A program made the translations under genes and the position numbers. The notes beneath the pieces were generated by a model. It was not told the DNA's origin. It worked only from the letters and a program-made list of their open reading frames with translations, and did no database searches. Positions 26,002 to 35,289 of a DNA stretch of 64,000 nt are shown in pieces. The stretch is from CAUPWF01 sp964367685 (GTDB lineage Bacteria > Bacillota > Clostridia > Lachnospirales > Lachnospiraceae), in assembly GCA_964367685.1 (NCBI GenBank), contig CAYIYM010000003.1, forward strand, positions 87,493-151,492, in the 5' to 3' direction. The stretch's first letter is position 1; every line of letters starts with the position of its first letter.

Positions 26002-27942
26002 CTAATCTTCGTATTTAATTTCAATAGACGAATCATGACGTTTCGTCATAGAATGTCTCGCCTTTCTATTTTCCACTGTATCAAATATAATTGAGAAATC
26101 ATAATCTGGTGGATATAAATCTGCTGCTGATGCAAGAAGTCTGAGGCGCTTATAATTCACAGTTTCTTTCACGCCCTTGATTTGCACCGTTAAATCACCC
26201 TTATCATTTACTTTCTTATAAACAATTCCAACCTTATTCTCAGGACCTACGTTAACGCTGTCTCCAATCTCAAAATTATCTCCTGGTGTTGCCGCAGGTA
26301 TGTAGATTTCTTCTTTCTTAATCATACTTGTTTTCTTTGCACTATGCTTATATGTAACTTCACTATTTTGATTTACTTCATCTAATTCTAGTGATAAAAC
26401 AGCATCTTTACCATAAGCTTCCGTATGCGCTCTCTTCAACATATGATGTGGAAGCCCCAATCGTTTTGCAATATAAAGTGCACAACTCTCTCCTGCTTCA
26501 CCTATTTGCAATTTGTATAATGGCTGCAAATTATCTCTATCGAAATCCATACGAGCATTAACCAATGCAGGCGTATTCTTTGCAAAATCCTTGATTTCTG
26601 GATAGTGTGTTGTAGCAACAAACAAACAATTTCGCTTACGAAGTTCATCTAAGATTGCAACCGCAATTCCCATTCCTTCTGCTGGGTCAGTTCCTGAGCC
26701 CAACTCATCTAATAACACAAGGCTCTCATCACTTACATTATCTAAGATTGCAACAATATTCGTAATATGAGCCGAAAATGTAGATAGATTCTCTGAGATG
26801 CTTTGTCCGTCTCCAATATCACAGAGTACATTCCCATGCATAGAAAAGATACTGCCTTCTTTCACTGGCACATGTAATCCACTTTGTGCCATCAAAGATA
26901 ATAGTCCTACTGTCTTAAGAGCCACTGTCTTGCCGCCTGTGTTTGGTCCTGTAATAACAACTCCTGTTACTCCATTTCCAATTTCAAAATCCAATGGAAC
27001 ACATACCTGTGGGTCTAGGAGTGGATGTCTCCCTTGTATAATTTTAATTCTACGCTCCGTCCCAATTACAACTGGTATCGCATTCATATCTGAAGAGAAT
27101 TTCGCCTTTGCAAACATAAAATCTAAATTCTCCATAAATTCCATGTTTGTCATTAATTCCTTCATGTGATCGTCTACAAGTACAGTAAGTGTATATAATA
27201 TCTTTCGAATTTCATTGTCTTCATCTAATTGTAGATAAGAAAGTTCATCTTGCAATTTTCTTACTGATGATGGTTCTATAAAATATGTATTTCCTGAGCT
27301 TGATGCATCTATAACCACACCTGGTAGTTGATTCTTATATTCCTTTTTGACTGGTAATACTTGACGTCCATTTCTCATAACCACAAAAGCGTCTGAAAAC
27401 CATGATTTCTTACTTCTCAATATTGTATCTAACTTCACCTTAATTGCTTCTTCTGCCTTGATGATTTTTCTTCGAATGTCCCGAAGTGTGGTAGACGCAC
27501 TATCGTCCACGGCATCATGGCGAATCGACTTATCTATTTCTTCATAAACTTCGTCTAATTCTGCAAAATATGTTCCATAAAATGCAATATTTACATCTAG
27601 TGTTTCTGCCTGCTTCAAATAACGTTTCATACGTTTGCATGCGTATATAAAAGTAGCAACACTTGTTAGTTGTTCTGGGAGTAACATTGCTCCTGCCGCT
27701 GCAAGATCTAGTGTTTCTCTTAGGTCATTCATATTAGAAAGAGGTGGATTTCCCATCGTATCAAGTACTTTTCTAGCTTCCGTAGTTTCACGCATTCTTG
27801 CCTTACATTCTGCTTCCTTTAATGTAGGTTCAAGAGCGGCTAACTTCTCTTTTGTTTTTTGAGCAACTGCAAGGTTACTTAATGTTTCTAATATTTGATT
27901 AAATTCTAATGTTTTGTATATCTTATTTGTTTTTTCTTTCAT
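26002..27942 (-). CDS. MutS2-like ATPase lacking the Smr nuclease domain
   Basis: This 646-residue protein has MutS core and clamp regions (about 1-300) and an ABC-type ATPase domain with Walker A VITGPNTGGKTVALKT (about 325-340), the Walker B region SLVLLDELGSGTDPAEG and a switch His in VATTHYPEIKDFA. After this comes a shortened linker and a KOW-like segment (DSVNVGPENKVGIVYKKV). The protein stops there: the C-terminal Smr endonuclease domain of classical MutS2 (about 785 residues) is absent. MutS2 acts on recombination intermediates and collided ribosomes, so this form could bind but not cut by Smr. Length and ending look natural and are not a frameshift, since a terminator follows directly. 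Confidence 0.88.
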   Translation of the reverse strand: MKEKTNKIYKTLEFNQILETLSNLAVAQKTKEKLAALEPTLKEAECKARMRETTEARKVLDTMGNPPLSNMNDLRETLDLAAAGAMLLPEQLTSVATFIYACKRMKRYLKQAETLDVNIAFYGTYFAELDEVYEEIDKSIRHDAVDDSASTTLRDIRRKIIKAEEAIKVKLDTILRSKKSWFSDAFVVMRNGRQVLPVKKEYKNQLPGVVIDASSSGNTYFIEPSSVRKLQDELSYLQLDEDNEIRKILYTLTVLVDDHMKELMTNMEFMENLDFMFAKAKFSSDMNAIPVVIGTERRIKIIQGRHPLLDPQVCVPLDFEIGNGVTGVVITGPNTGGKTVALKTVGLLSLMAQSGLHVPVKEGSIFSMHGNVLCDIGDGQSISENLSTFSAHITNIVAILDNVSDESLVLLDELGSGTDPAEGMGIAVAILDELRKRNCLFVATTHYPEIKDFAKNTPALVNARMDFDRDNLQPLYKLQIGEAGESCALYIAKRLGLPHHMLKRAHTEAYGKDAVLSLELDEVNQNSEVTYKHSAKKTSMIKKEEIYIPAATPGDNFEIGDSVNVGPENKVGIVYKKVNDKGDLTVQIKGVKETVNYKRLRLLASAADLYPPDYDFSIIFDTVENRKARHSMTKRHDSSIEIKYED

Positions 27943-27997
27943 TTCTTAATTGTCTCCACTATCTTTATGTTTGATTTATCGTTTCATCTTCACATAA

Positions 27998-28034
27998 GTT
28001 GGAGATTCGCAGATATTATTGTTGAATCTCCAAC
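27998..28034. other. Stem-loop between nadE and the mutS2-like gene
   Basis: GTTGGAGATTC (27998-28008) and GAATCTCCAAC (28024-28034) are perfect 11-base arms around a 15-base loop. No T run follows on either strand, so it is not a standard terminator. It could be a processing site or a weak attenuator. Confidence 0.4.
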
Positions 28035-28134
28035 CCTAATACCAGCTCATTTTTACTTGATTTATTATACATAAAATCTCCTTTTCATTTTTCTACAGTA
28101 TAGTATATCCTTTTTTTCTTTAAAAAGCAAATCT

Positions 28135-28890
28135 CTACTCCCAATTATAGTGTGGCATAGGCTCCAATTTATGTCGATTTGCTCGTTCCATACGATCAAT
28201 TTTTTCTTTGATTTCTACATCTTCACAGATACCCTCTCTAATATATTTGTCCAATACCTCATATGTGAATCCTAGATTTTCTTCATCTGTCTTTCCACAC
28301 AATCCATCGATTGGTGTTTTCTCAATGAATTTTTCCGGCAATCCTAGTACCCTACCTACGGCTCTTACCTCTTCTACTGTCAATTTCATTAATGGCGAAA
28401 AATCTCCTGCACCATCTCCAAACTTCGTAGCATATCCAACCCTATCCTCTGACAAATTGCAAGTATTTGCGACACGGCCTCCGACTGTACCTGACACACC
28501 ATATAATACAGTCATCCTAACCCTTGCTGGTGTGTTAAATGTAGTAACTGTAGATGGCTCTTCATACCCTAACTCTTGTAATCCAGTTGTCACAATATTA
28601 TTCGCCTCGGCTACCATTTGACCTACATTAATTGTAATATTAGCTATTTTTAAATAGGCACATAGTTCTTGGCTATAGTTAATATCAAATTGTTCTCCTT
28701 GGGGCATCATTACTCCAAGGACATGCTCCTTCCCTAATGCTTTTACACATAGTGCTGCCACTACTGAGCTATCTTTTCCTCCGGAAATTCCAACTACGGC
28801 CTTTACCTGATCTCCATTTATTTTAAAATAATTACGAATCCATTCTACAATTTCTTCTGTCCTTTTTTCTGCATCGAACTTATACATCAT
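28135..28890 (-). CDS. nadE: NAD+ synthetase, ammonia-dependent
   Basis: This 251-residue enzyme amidates nicotinic acid adenine dinucleotide to NAD+ with ATP and ammonia. The PP-loop AVVGISGGKDSSVVAALC (about 31-48) and the C-terminal segments TPIDGLCGKTDEENLGFTYEVLD and YKFDAEKR-like N-terminus fit the short NadE form. No glutaminase domain is present, so free ammonia is the donor. Two in-frame ATGs in a row follow GGGAGG; either could be used. It stands alone, upstream of the mutS2-like gene on the same strand. Confidence 0.94.
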   Translation of the reverse strand: MMYKFDAEKRTEEIVEWIRNYFKINGDQVKAVVGISGGKDSSVVAALCVKALGKEHVLGVMMPQGEQFDINYSQELCAYLKIANITINVGQMVAEANNIVTTGLQELGYEEPSTVTTFNTPARVRMTVLYGVSGTVGGRVANTCNLSEDRVGYATKFGDGAGDFSPLMKLTVEEVRAVGRVLGLPEKFIEKTPIDGLCGKTDEENLGFTYEVLDKYIREGICEDVEIKEKIDRMERANRHKLEPMPHYNWE

Positions 28891-29015
28891 ACATCCTCCC
28901 TATTTTCTACTTTATTTATAATTCTACTTTCTTTCACTCAAAAAAGTCAATCCCAATTGTTCCCTTTTTTCTTGAAAAGGAGTATACTATATCTATTAAT
29001 AGATGGAGGTTCATA

Positions 29016-29498
29016 ATGAATAAATCAGAATTCCGTTCACATATCCGAACACGTATCAAAGAATTGGATCACAGTTATATTATTTCTAGCAATTCTAGAA
29101 TTTATCATAAATTGATTACCTCCAACGCATATATTTTAGCACCAGCTATTTTTATTTACGAAAGTGTAAATCGCGAAGTTGATACACATGCTATCATCGA
29201 GCATGCACAAAAATCTGGAAAACAAGTCTACTTCCCTGTTGTTCATGGAAGCGGTATTATGGATTTTAGATGGAAGAACTGTATCGCGGCACCAAGTGGG
29301 CAAGATCTTATAATTGTACCGGGTCTATGTTTCCTTGAAACTGGCTACCGCTTAGGTCAAGGTGGGGGATACTATGATCGTTATTTGGCTCAATTTCCAC
29401 AAGTTCATACCATTGGTTTATGCCGAAAACTTCTGTTACTCGACAACCTACCACAGGAGCCCCATGACATTCCTGTGAATCAAGTTATTACAGATTAA
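29016..29498 (+). CDS. 5-formyltetrahydrofolate cyclo-ligase
   Basis: This 160-residue enzyme converts 5-formyl-THF to 5,10-methenyl-THF with ATP. It has the N-terminal basic helix with NKSEFRSHIRTRIKEL, IFIYESVNREVDTH in the middle, LIIVPGLCF and the nucleotide/folate motif RLGQGGGYYDRYLAQFP (about 115-131). It is somewhat shorter than typical members (180-200), lacking some of the N-terminal half, but the catalytic motifs are complete. The start follows TGGAGG. It stands alone between nadE (divergent) and desulfoferrodoxin. Confidence 0.92.
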   Translation: MNKSEFRSHIRTRIKELDHSYIISSNSRIYHKLITSNAYILAPAIFIYESVNREVDTHAIIEHAQKSGKQVYFPVVHGSGIMDFRWKNCIAAPSGQDLIIVPGLCFLETGYRLGQGGGYYDRYLAQFPQVHTIGLCRKLLLLDNLPQEPHDIPVNQVITD

Positions 29499-29683
29499 AT
29501 GGAGGAATAAGTTAATTGTAAGTTTATATTTCCTTTATACTACTAAATACAAAGAAAATTTTAACCTCTAAATAACAGAAAATTATAATTTGACGCACTA
29601 GCATCCTCATGATATATTTGCCTTAACTAAAAACATGTGCAATAGTCTAAATGCATGTAGGGAAAGTGAGTAAGGAGGTACTT

Positions 29684-30064
29684 ATGAAACAATCATATTT
29701 TATTTGTGATAACTGTAAAAATATAATTAACATTGTACATAGTTCTGGAAACCCACTTGTATGTTGTGGACAGAAGATGACAGAAATCGAGGGCAATACC
29801 ACAGACGCTGCTTTTGAGAAACACATTCCAGCAGTGACACAGTCTGGCGACAAATTAACAGTTAATGTTGGATCCATTTTACATCCAATGACTGCGGAAC
29901 ACCTAATTGAATGGGTATCTGTTGAAACGAATAAGGGTGTCCATCGTATGCACTTTGTTGCTGAAGGAACACCAAGTGTATGTGTAACCTTGGGTGAGCG
30001 TGAGACACTAGAGTGTGTTTCTGCATATTGTAATTTGCATGGCCTATGGTCTTATTGTCCTTAA
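29684..30064 (+). CDS. Desulfoferrodoxin (superoxide reductase)
   Basis: This 126-residue protein reduces superoxide to peroxide without making oxygen, an anaerobe's defence. The N-terminal rubredoxin-like centre has Cys pairs CDNC (9-12) and CC (28-29). The catalytic iron centre II has its ligands in EKHIP, LHPMTAEHLIEW and CNLHG. Both centres are complete, so this is a two-iron Dfx. The start at 29684 has AAGGAGG seven bases before it; an in-frame ATG 11 codons upstream lacks one. A terminator follows. Confidence 0.96.
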   Translation: MKQSYFICDNCKNIINIVHSSGNPLVCCGQKMTEIEGNTTDAAFEKHIPAVTQSGDKLTVNVGSILHPMTAEHLIEWVSVETNKGVHRMHFVAEGTPSVCVTLGERETLECVSAYCNLHGLWSYCP

Positions 30065-30110
30065 CCAATATGCCCCCCTTAGGTGATTCTAATAAATCAC
30101 CATATATATT

Positions 30111-30146
30111 AAGGAGCGATGGATTTTAATTTCATCGCTCCTTTTA
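30111..30146 (+). terminator. Hairpin terminator after desulfoferrodoxin
   Basis: AAGGAGCGATG pairs with CATCGCTCCTT around a short AT-rich loop (GATTTTAATTT), followed by TT. Confidence 0.85.
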
Positions 30147-30333
30147 TGTATCTATTTCACATATTGGTTCCTTCATGTATATCCACATACTACAATGATT
30201 TCTTATGAAAAACTTAAAATACTCCTTTCTGCTTACTTGCATAAGGAATTCTATTATGATAGAATAATTAATTGTGTAAGATTTTATACTATCTCTACAT
30301 CATCAATTTATGCAGGATTTGGAGGACTATCAT

Positions 30334-30963
30334 TTGCTTGAAATAAAGGACATTTATAAGACTTATAATAATATCCAAGTTCTTGAGTCGGTTTCTCTTA
30401 TTTTGAAACCAGGTACTTGTACCGGTCTTATTGGAAGCAATGGCTCTGGAAAATCTACACTAATGCGCATTATTGCACAAATCACGAAACCTGACCAAGG
30501 GGAACTTCTTTACGAAGGCAATAATATTCTTGGCAAAAGTTCTTTTTTTACCCGACACATAGGATATGTACCACAAGAAGATGGACTAGCTGACTTTTTA
30601 ACCGTAAAACAACAATTAGAATTCTGGCAAAGTGCTGTCAATGATTCCAACAATGAAATCATTGAAACACTCGGTTTGAAGCCACTTTGGAACAAACCCA
30701 TAAAAACTTTGTCTGGCGGTCAAAAGAAGCGTGTCAGTATTGCGATGGCATTTCAAAATCATCCCCAATACATTATCATGGACGAAGCCTTTTCAGCCCT
30801 TGATACAAACTATAAAAATTTAGTGACTCATTTCATCTTATCAGAAGTGTCAAATGGATTGAGTGTACTTTGGTGTAGTCATGATATGCAAGAAGTATCT
30901 GATTTATGCACTGAAGTCTTTGTATTAGTTGACGGGAAACTACAAAAGAACCAAACACTATAA
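30334..30963 (+). CDS. ABC transporter ATP-binding protein of an uncharacterised ABC-2 exporter
   Basis: This 209-residue ATPase has Walker A GLIGSNGSGKST, Q-loop YVPQEDGLADFL, signature TLSGGQKKRVSIAM, Walker B YIIMDEAFSALD and H-loop LWCSHDMQE. It is short for the family because the regulatory tail is missing. The start is taken as TTG at 30334, since GGAGG lies eight bases upstream and the protein then opens with the usual LEIKDIYKTYN; an ATG at 30310 would put the ribosome site inside the gene. It heads an operon with a lipoprotein and two membrane components, so it most likely powers export or extraction of an unknown substrate. Confidence 0.88.
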   Translation: MLEIKDIYKTYNNIQVLESVSLILKPGTCTGLIGSNGSGKSTLMRIIAQITKPDQGELLYEGNNILGKSSFFTRHIGYVPQEDGLADFLTVKQQLEFWQSAVNDSNNEIIETLGLKPLWNKPIKTLSGGQKKRVSIAMAFQNHPQYIIMDEAFSALDTNYKNLVTHFILSEVSNGLSVLWCSHDMQEVSDLCTEVFVLVDGKLQKNQTL

Positions 30964-31005
30964 ACCAAGTGATGCACAGGCACACTTATCTATGAGGAGG
31001 AAATT

Positions 31006-32442
31006 ATGAAACACAGAAATATGATGTACAAATTAGCACTAGTAACCACAGCTGCAGCATTAGTGGTTGGATGTGCAAAAGCAGACCCTAAAGTTGTTGT
31101 AAAAGAAAGTATTGAAGGTACAATCGACGCTTTCGGTGCAATTTCTGAAAACTTCACTGATTCAGATTTAAGCCCACTAATTGAAAGTGGTAAATTCGCT
31201 GGTTCTGGTAGCTTGGAACTAAAAGAAATCAATATTGGTATGGACTTATCTTCATTATATGGTACTACGATTGAATATAGTGGAGCAGTAGACACAGAAG
31301 GTCGCAAGGCAAGTGCATCAATGTCTCTTAGCACAAAGAATAACACAATAGCTGGTGAGGCTACACTCGATGACAACATCCTTTACTTAGCAAGTTCAGA
31401 ATTATTGGGAAGCGATGTCCTTAGCGTGGATTTAACTTCTGAAGAAATACTTTCAACAGGATCTATTCCAGAAGACTATGATTTCTTCGCACTTATGAGT
31501 GAAGCTACAGCAATGTACGCTTCTGAAGAAACAGAAAGCACTACAAAAGAAGCATTTGTAGCAGCAATTGCATCTACACTTGAAAAAGGTGAATTTGCTA
31601 GTTCAGAAGAAGCAACAATTGCAACAGATGTCGAAGAAACAAAAACAGATAAATATGCAGTTACTGTTACAGGAGAAGACTTTGTAACTCTTATGACAGA
31701 AATCACAACACTTATGTTAGAAGATCCTTCTGTGAAATCTGCACTAGAGCCTTCTATTACAACACAAGGTTATGTAGATTACGATGATTATGTAGATAGT
31801 ATTATTACTGACCTGACAAGTGATTTGGGTTCTATAGATGAGCCTGTTATCATGAATTTCTACGTTGCTGATAAATTACTAAGAGGTGTAGACCTAGATC
31901 TCTCAGGTGATATGTTAGAAGTTCGCTTCGGTGGTGAAGAAGTTGCAAACCATTTCTCAATGAGTATGACTGAAGCAGACGCAGAAATGCCAATGTCTAC
32001 ACTTTCATTCACTGGAAATCACGTATTTGACAATGATGAATTTACAACAAAAATGGTACTAGAAATGAATGATTTAGAATACGGTACAAAAGAAACACTC
32101 ACTGGTGACCTATTATATAACAAGGAAACAGGTGCTTATGTTATGAATGCAAATATGGTTACTGATTACAGTGAACTTGCTTTTGCACTTGATAGTGTAA
32201 TCACAACTGAAGAAAACAGTACATCTGCTGTAATCAATAACTTATCCATTGAATCTGCTGGAACTAGCATCGTACTTGGAGGTAGCTATTCATTAAATGG
32301 TGATGTTGCAATCGAAATACCAACATCTGGAAAAGATTTACTTACACTTGATCCAACATCTTACTCCACATATGAAGCAAATATGTATTCAGTATATGAG
32401 AAATTTATGACTGAATTCGCTTCTGCTTTAAGCAGTTACTAG
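31006..32442 (+). CDS. Large lipoprotein of unknown function in an ABC-2 operon
   Basis: This 478-residue lipoprotein has a signal peptide with lipobox LVVGC (Cys23). The mature part is acidic, rich in Ser, Thr and Glu, and has no Cys and no membrane segments. Two similar beta-rich halves are suggested by repeated alternating patterns, such as GTTIEYSGAVDTEGRKASASMSLS in the first half and FTTKMVLEMNDLEYGTKETLTGDL in the second. These look like extended beta-sheet lipoproteins of the LolA/LppX-like kind, though no family is recognised. It sits between the ATPase and the two permeases, 42 bp and 13 bp away, so it is probably the outer partner of that transporter. Confidence 0.75.
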   Translation: MKHRNMMYKLALVTTAAALVVGCAKADPKVVVKESIEGTIDAFGAISENFTDSDLSPLIESGKFAGSGSLELKEINIGMDLSSLYGTTIEYSGAVDTEGRKASASMSLSTKNNTIAGEATLDDNILYLASSELLGSDVLSVDLTSEEILSTGSIPEDYDFFALMSEATAMYASEETESTTKEAFVAAIASTLEKGEFASSEEATIATDVEETKTDKYAVTVTGEDFVTLMTEITTLMLEDPSVKSALEPSITTQGYVDYDDYVDSIITDLTSDLGSIDEPVIMNFYVADKLLRGVDLDLSGDMLEVRFGGEEVANHFSMSMTEADAEMPMSTLSFTGNHVFDNDEFTTKMVLEMNDLEYGTKETLTGDLLYNKETGAYVMNANMVTDYSELAFALDSVITTEENSTSAVINNLSIESAGTSIVLGGSYSLNGDVAIEIPTSGKDLLTLDPTSYSTYEANMYSVYEKFMTEFASALSSY

Positions 32443-32455
32443 GCCGGATCAATTT

Positions 32456-33586
32456 ATGAATCATATTATTAGGCTTATAAAACTAAACCTAATACAATTA
32501 AGACGGCGGATTTGCTTTTTAATAGCATTATCCGCCGTTTTTGGTTTATTAGGATTTCTACTTGCACAAGGTGTTTCCGACAATCTCGAACGAGAAGAAA
32601 TTTTAACAGTACTTAACATCGGGCTTGTTGGTTCTGAAAAGGATATCAATGAAATCATCAAATATGCTGATGCACTTGAGGGGTTAAATGAATATTGCCA
32701 ATTTATATATTACTCCTATGAGGATGCCTCTTCTGCCTTAGAGCGCAAGGAATTGGTTGCATTTGTAGAATTGCCAGATGACTTCCTTTTAAGCATCACC
32801 AATGGAGAGAACGATTCAGCTACTTTGCATTTAAATTCAACGCAAGCTGGTGAAAGTATGATTACGCTCTATTTTACACAACGAGCAACCGACTTATTAG
32901 CAACTGCGCAAGGAGCTGTCTATGCAATTTTAGATACATTAAGAGAACAAAATATCTATCGAGAACATCCTATTTTCGAAAGCAATGTACACTTTATTAC
33001 ATTCTTATTAACCAGAGATGTTATGTATGAAACAGAGGTCATACATGCAACGGATGCAGTTCCTTTAGAGCTTCACTATTTACAGACTTTGATTGGCTTT
33101 ATTCTCTTTATGTCAGGCGTGATTTTTTATCCTATTCTTTCTAAGAACGAGTCACAGTGGCGCCTTCGCCTAAAAACAATTGGAATTACACCTATCCTCT
33201 GGGAAATTGGGGTGTTATCAACCTTATTCCTATGTTTTTTCCCACTTTTACTTGCAACTTTACTCATTTGCGGAACATTTAGTATTGGTGGTCTATTATC
33301 GTTACTTATATTTATACCAGGCTTTCTATACATTACAAGCACCTATTCTACAAGCGAGAGCATGACTTCTTGTTGTAGCTTTTTATTAATTGGAGTCATG
33401 ATTTTCTTAGCTGGTGGTATTATTCCACCGGTGCTAATGCCTAGTGTATTAAAAAGCTTAATGCCATATAACCCATTTACTTATGTATATCAGTCCATGA
33501 ATGGTACATTTTCATTTATACTGATTATATTAGGTATTTCATTTATCATCTTTCCCTTCTTATACAAAATAAGAAAAGAAGGTTAA
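32456..33586 (+). CDS. ABC-2 type permease, first of a pair
   Basis: This 376-residue protein has one membrane segment near residues 20-40, an extracytoplasmic domain of about 160-170 residues, and then about six membrane segments in the C-terminal half. This is the ABC2_membrane_3 plan used by exporters such as YhgE and drug/antigen exporters. The outer domain has no Cys-rich or enzyme motif. The ribosome site is weak, so translation is probably coupled to the upstream lipoprotein gene. With the following gene it would form a heterodimeric channel. Confidence 0.8.
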   Translation: MNHIIRLIKLNLIQLRRRICFLIALSAVFGLLGFLLAQGVSDNLEREEILTVLNIGLVGSEKDINEIIKYADALEGLNEYCQFIYYSYEDASSALERKELVAFVELPDDFLLSITNGENDSATLHLNSTQAGESMITLYFTQRATDLLATAQGAVYAILDTLREQNIYREHPIFESNVHFITFLLTRDVMYETEVIHATDAVPLELHYLQTLIGFILFMSGVIFYPILSKNESQWRLRLKTIGITPILWEIGVLSTLFLCFFPLLLATLLICGTFSIGGLLSLLIFIPGFLYITSTYSTSESMTSCCSFLLIGVMIFLAGGIIPPVLMPSVLKSLMPYNPFTYVYQSMNGTFSFILIILGISFIIFPFLYKIRKEG

Positions 33587-33608
33587 CATTGGATAGAAAG
33601 GATATTTT

Positions 33609-34700
33609 ATGAATTTTTTTAAACAAGTGCTAAAAGTAGAATTTCTATCTTTTGTCCATAATAAGACAACTGGCATCTTATTACTTCTTTTACTATGTTG
33701 CTGTTGGAGCATCTCATTGTTCATCCCAGAGGAAACCTCTCACGCTCTTATTCCTGTAGGAGTTGCAATTCCAGAAGGAAGTGTTCATGGGGAAGAGCTT
33801 TTCTCTTATTTGGAAAACGAGAATAATCTAGTAGAATTTCTCTACGCATCTGAGGATGATATTCAAAGGAATGTGGCTGCTGGACATTGGGAGTGTGGGT
33901 TCATACTAAATCACGAATTCGACGAGAGAATCGAATCACGTCGTTATACTGGATTATTCCAAGTACTCATAAACGAAGGAACAAGTATGGATGTTCTCGT
34001 TTCAGAAAGTGTTACAACGGCTATGTTAGAGCTCGTTGCTGATGACCTTGGTGATCGATATTTAAAAAGTGTGGGCGCTGATATTGAGGGAATCGATTAT
34101 AAAATCGATGAAGATTTGAAATTCGAAATACATACGGTGATTAATGGAGATTTGGATTTTGAGCAAATTACCTCTTCTTACTCAGCAGATATTATGAATG
34201 GAATGATTTCAGTAATTTTAATCGCTCTTGCAATCATCCTCGGTGATGGGGTAGCGAAGAAATTTCAGAGTTTATATTATCAACGCCTTTTGGCCATGGT
34301 TGGATATTCCCGACTGCTCCTGCCTATGATAACTGGCTCTGCTCTTCTAATTGGTGCATTTTATATGATACTCACCTTATTTTTGGGTGGTTATTTTCAC
34401 ATTGCAATTATACCTTATCTTCTATGTTTGACTGCATTTAGCTATTTAATATCTATAACTAGCAACGGTTATTTTAGCATTGGATTGCCTTTTATCATTC
34501 CAATACTGCTGATATTAACACCTATTTTTTTCAGTGTCACTACGTATTTTGCTCCTCTTAAATATATAGTAAACCTATTACCCTCTTCACTTTACATCAA
34601 TGCCATAAGTGGATCCACTTCTGCTTGGATAGGTCTCTTGGGTTTATCGGTTTTATATTTACTTATTAGCTATATAAAACAACGTTTCTTATCACAATAA
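33609..34700 (+). CDS. ABC-2 type permease, second of a pair
   Basis: This 363-residue protein has the same plan as its neighbour: a first membrane segment (about 20-40), an outer domain of about 150-160 residues (rich in acidic residues), then six membrane segments from about residue 195. Low similarity to the first permease suggests ancient duplication. Starts 22 bp after it with AAAGGA upstream. Confidence 0.8.
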   Translation: MNFFKQVLKVEFLSFVHNKTTGILLLLLLCCCWSISLFIPEETSHALIPVGVAIPEGSVHGEELFSYLENENNLVEFLYASEDDIQRNVAAGHWECGFILNHEFDERIESRRYTGLFQVLINEGTSMDVLVSESVTTAMLELVADDLGDRYLKSVGADIEGIDYKIDEDLKFEIHTVINGDLDFEQITSSYSADIMNGMISVILIALAIILGDGVAKKFQSLYYQRLLAMVGYSRLLLPMITGSALLIGAFYMILTLFLGGYFHIAIIPYLLCLTAFSYLISITSNGYFSIGLPFIIPILLILTPIFFSVTTYFAPLKYIVNLLPSSLYINAISGSTSAWIGLLGLSVLYLLISYIKQRFLSQ

Positions 34701-34718
34701 ATAGAAAGTGAGTCATCT

Positions 34719-35282
34719 ATGAATATTTATGAAATTATCCTAATTGCAATCGGTCTCTCTATGGACGCATTTGCTGTAGCCGTCTGTCTTGGTGTGAAAA
34801 CACATAACATCAATTGGAAATCGCACATTTTAATCGCCCTATTCTTCGGTTCTTTTCAAGGTCTAATGCCACTGACAGGCTGGGCTTTAGGCACTAATTT
34901 TGTTTCCATTATTAGCAGCTATTCACACTGGATTGCAGCACTACTTCTTGTCTTTATTGGCGGAAAAATGCTCAAAGAATCCTGTTCTACTTGTGAAGAT
35001 GAAGAATATGAAACCCTTACTCTTAAAATTAAGGTTCTACTAGGAATGGCAGTTGCCACCAGCATAGACGCACTCGCCGCTGGTGTCACATTTGCCCTGT
35101 TTCCTAGTTCGAACATTATTGTAGCTATTTTACTTATTGCATTAATAACATTCATACTTTCCTATATTGCAGTCTCTATAGGAAGAAGATTTGGTAATAT
35201 TTTTGGCAACAAAGCTGAGATTTTAGGCGGATTAGTACTGATAGGAATTGCTATCAAGATAGTCCTAGATGCATATTTGTAA
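34719..35282 (+). CDS. mntP: Manganese efflux pump MntP
   Basis: This 187-residue protein has six membrane segments in two repeats. The repeat signatures are SMDAFAVAVCLGVK (about 15-28) and ATSIDALAAGVTFAL (about 112-126), each carrying the conserved Asp expected of the family. It exports Mn2+. It begins 18 bp after the second ABC permease, so it may be co-transcribed with that operon, which is a clue that metal or envelope stress could be shared. No separate promoter or manganese riboswitch is visible in the short gap. Confidence 0.9.
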   Translation: MNIYEIILIAIGLSMDAFAVAVCLGVKTHNINWKSHILIALFFGSFQGLMPLTGWALGTNFVSIISSYSHWIAALLLVFIGGKMLKESCSTCEDEEYETLTLKIKVLLGMAVATSIDALAAGVTFALFPSSNIIVAILLIALITFILSYIAVSIGRRFGNIFGNKAEILGGLVLIGIAIKIVLDAYL

Positions 35283-35289
35283 TCCCCCT

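Noticed and set aside
27998..28034. Stem-loop as nadE terminator
   Set aside because: Stable hairpin but no T run follows it on either strand.
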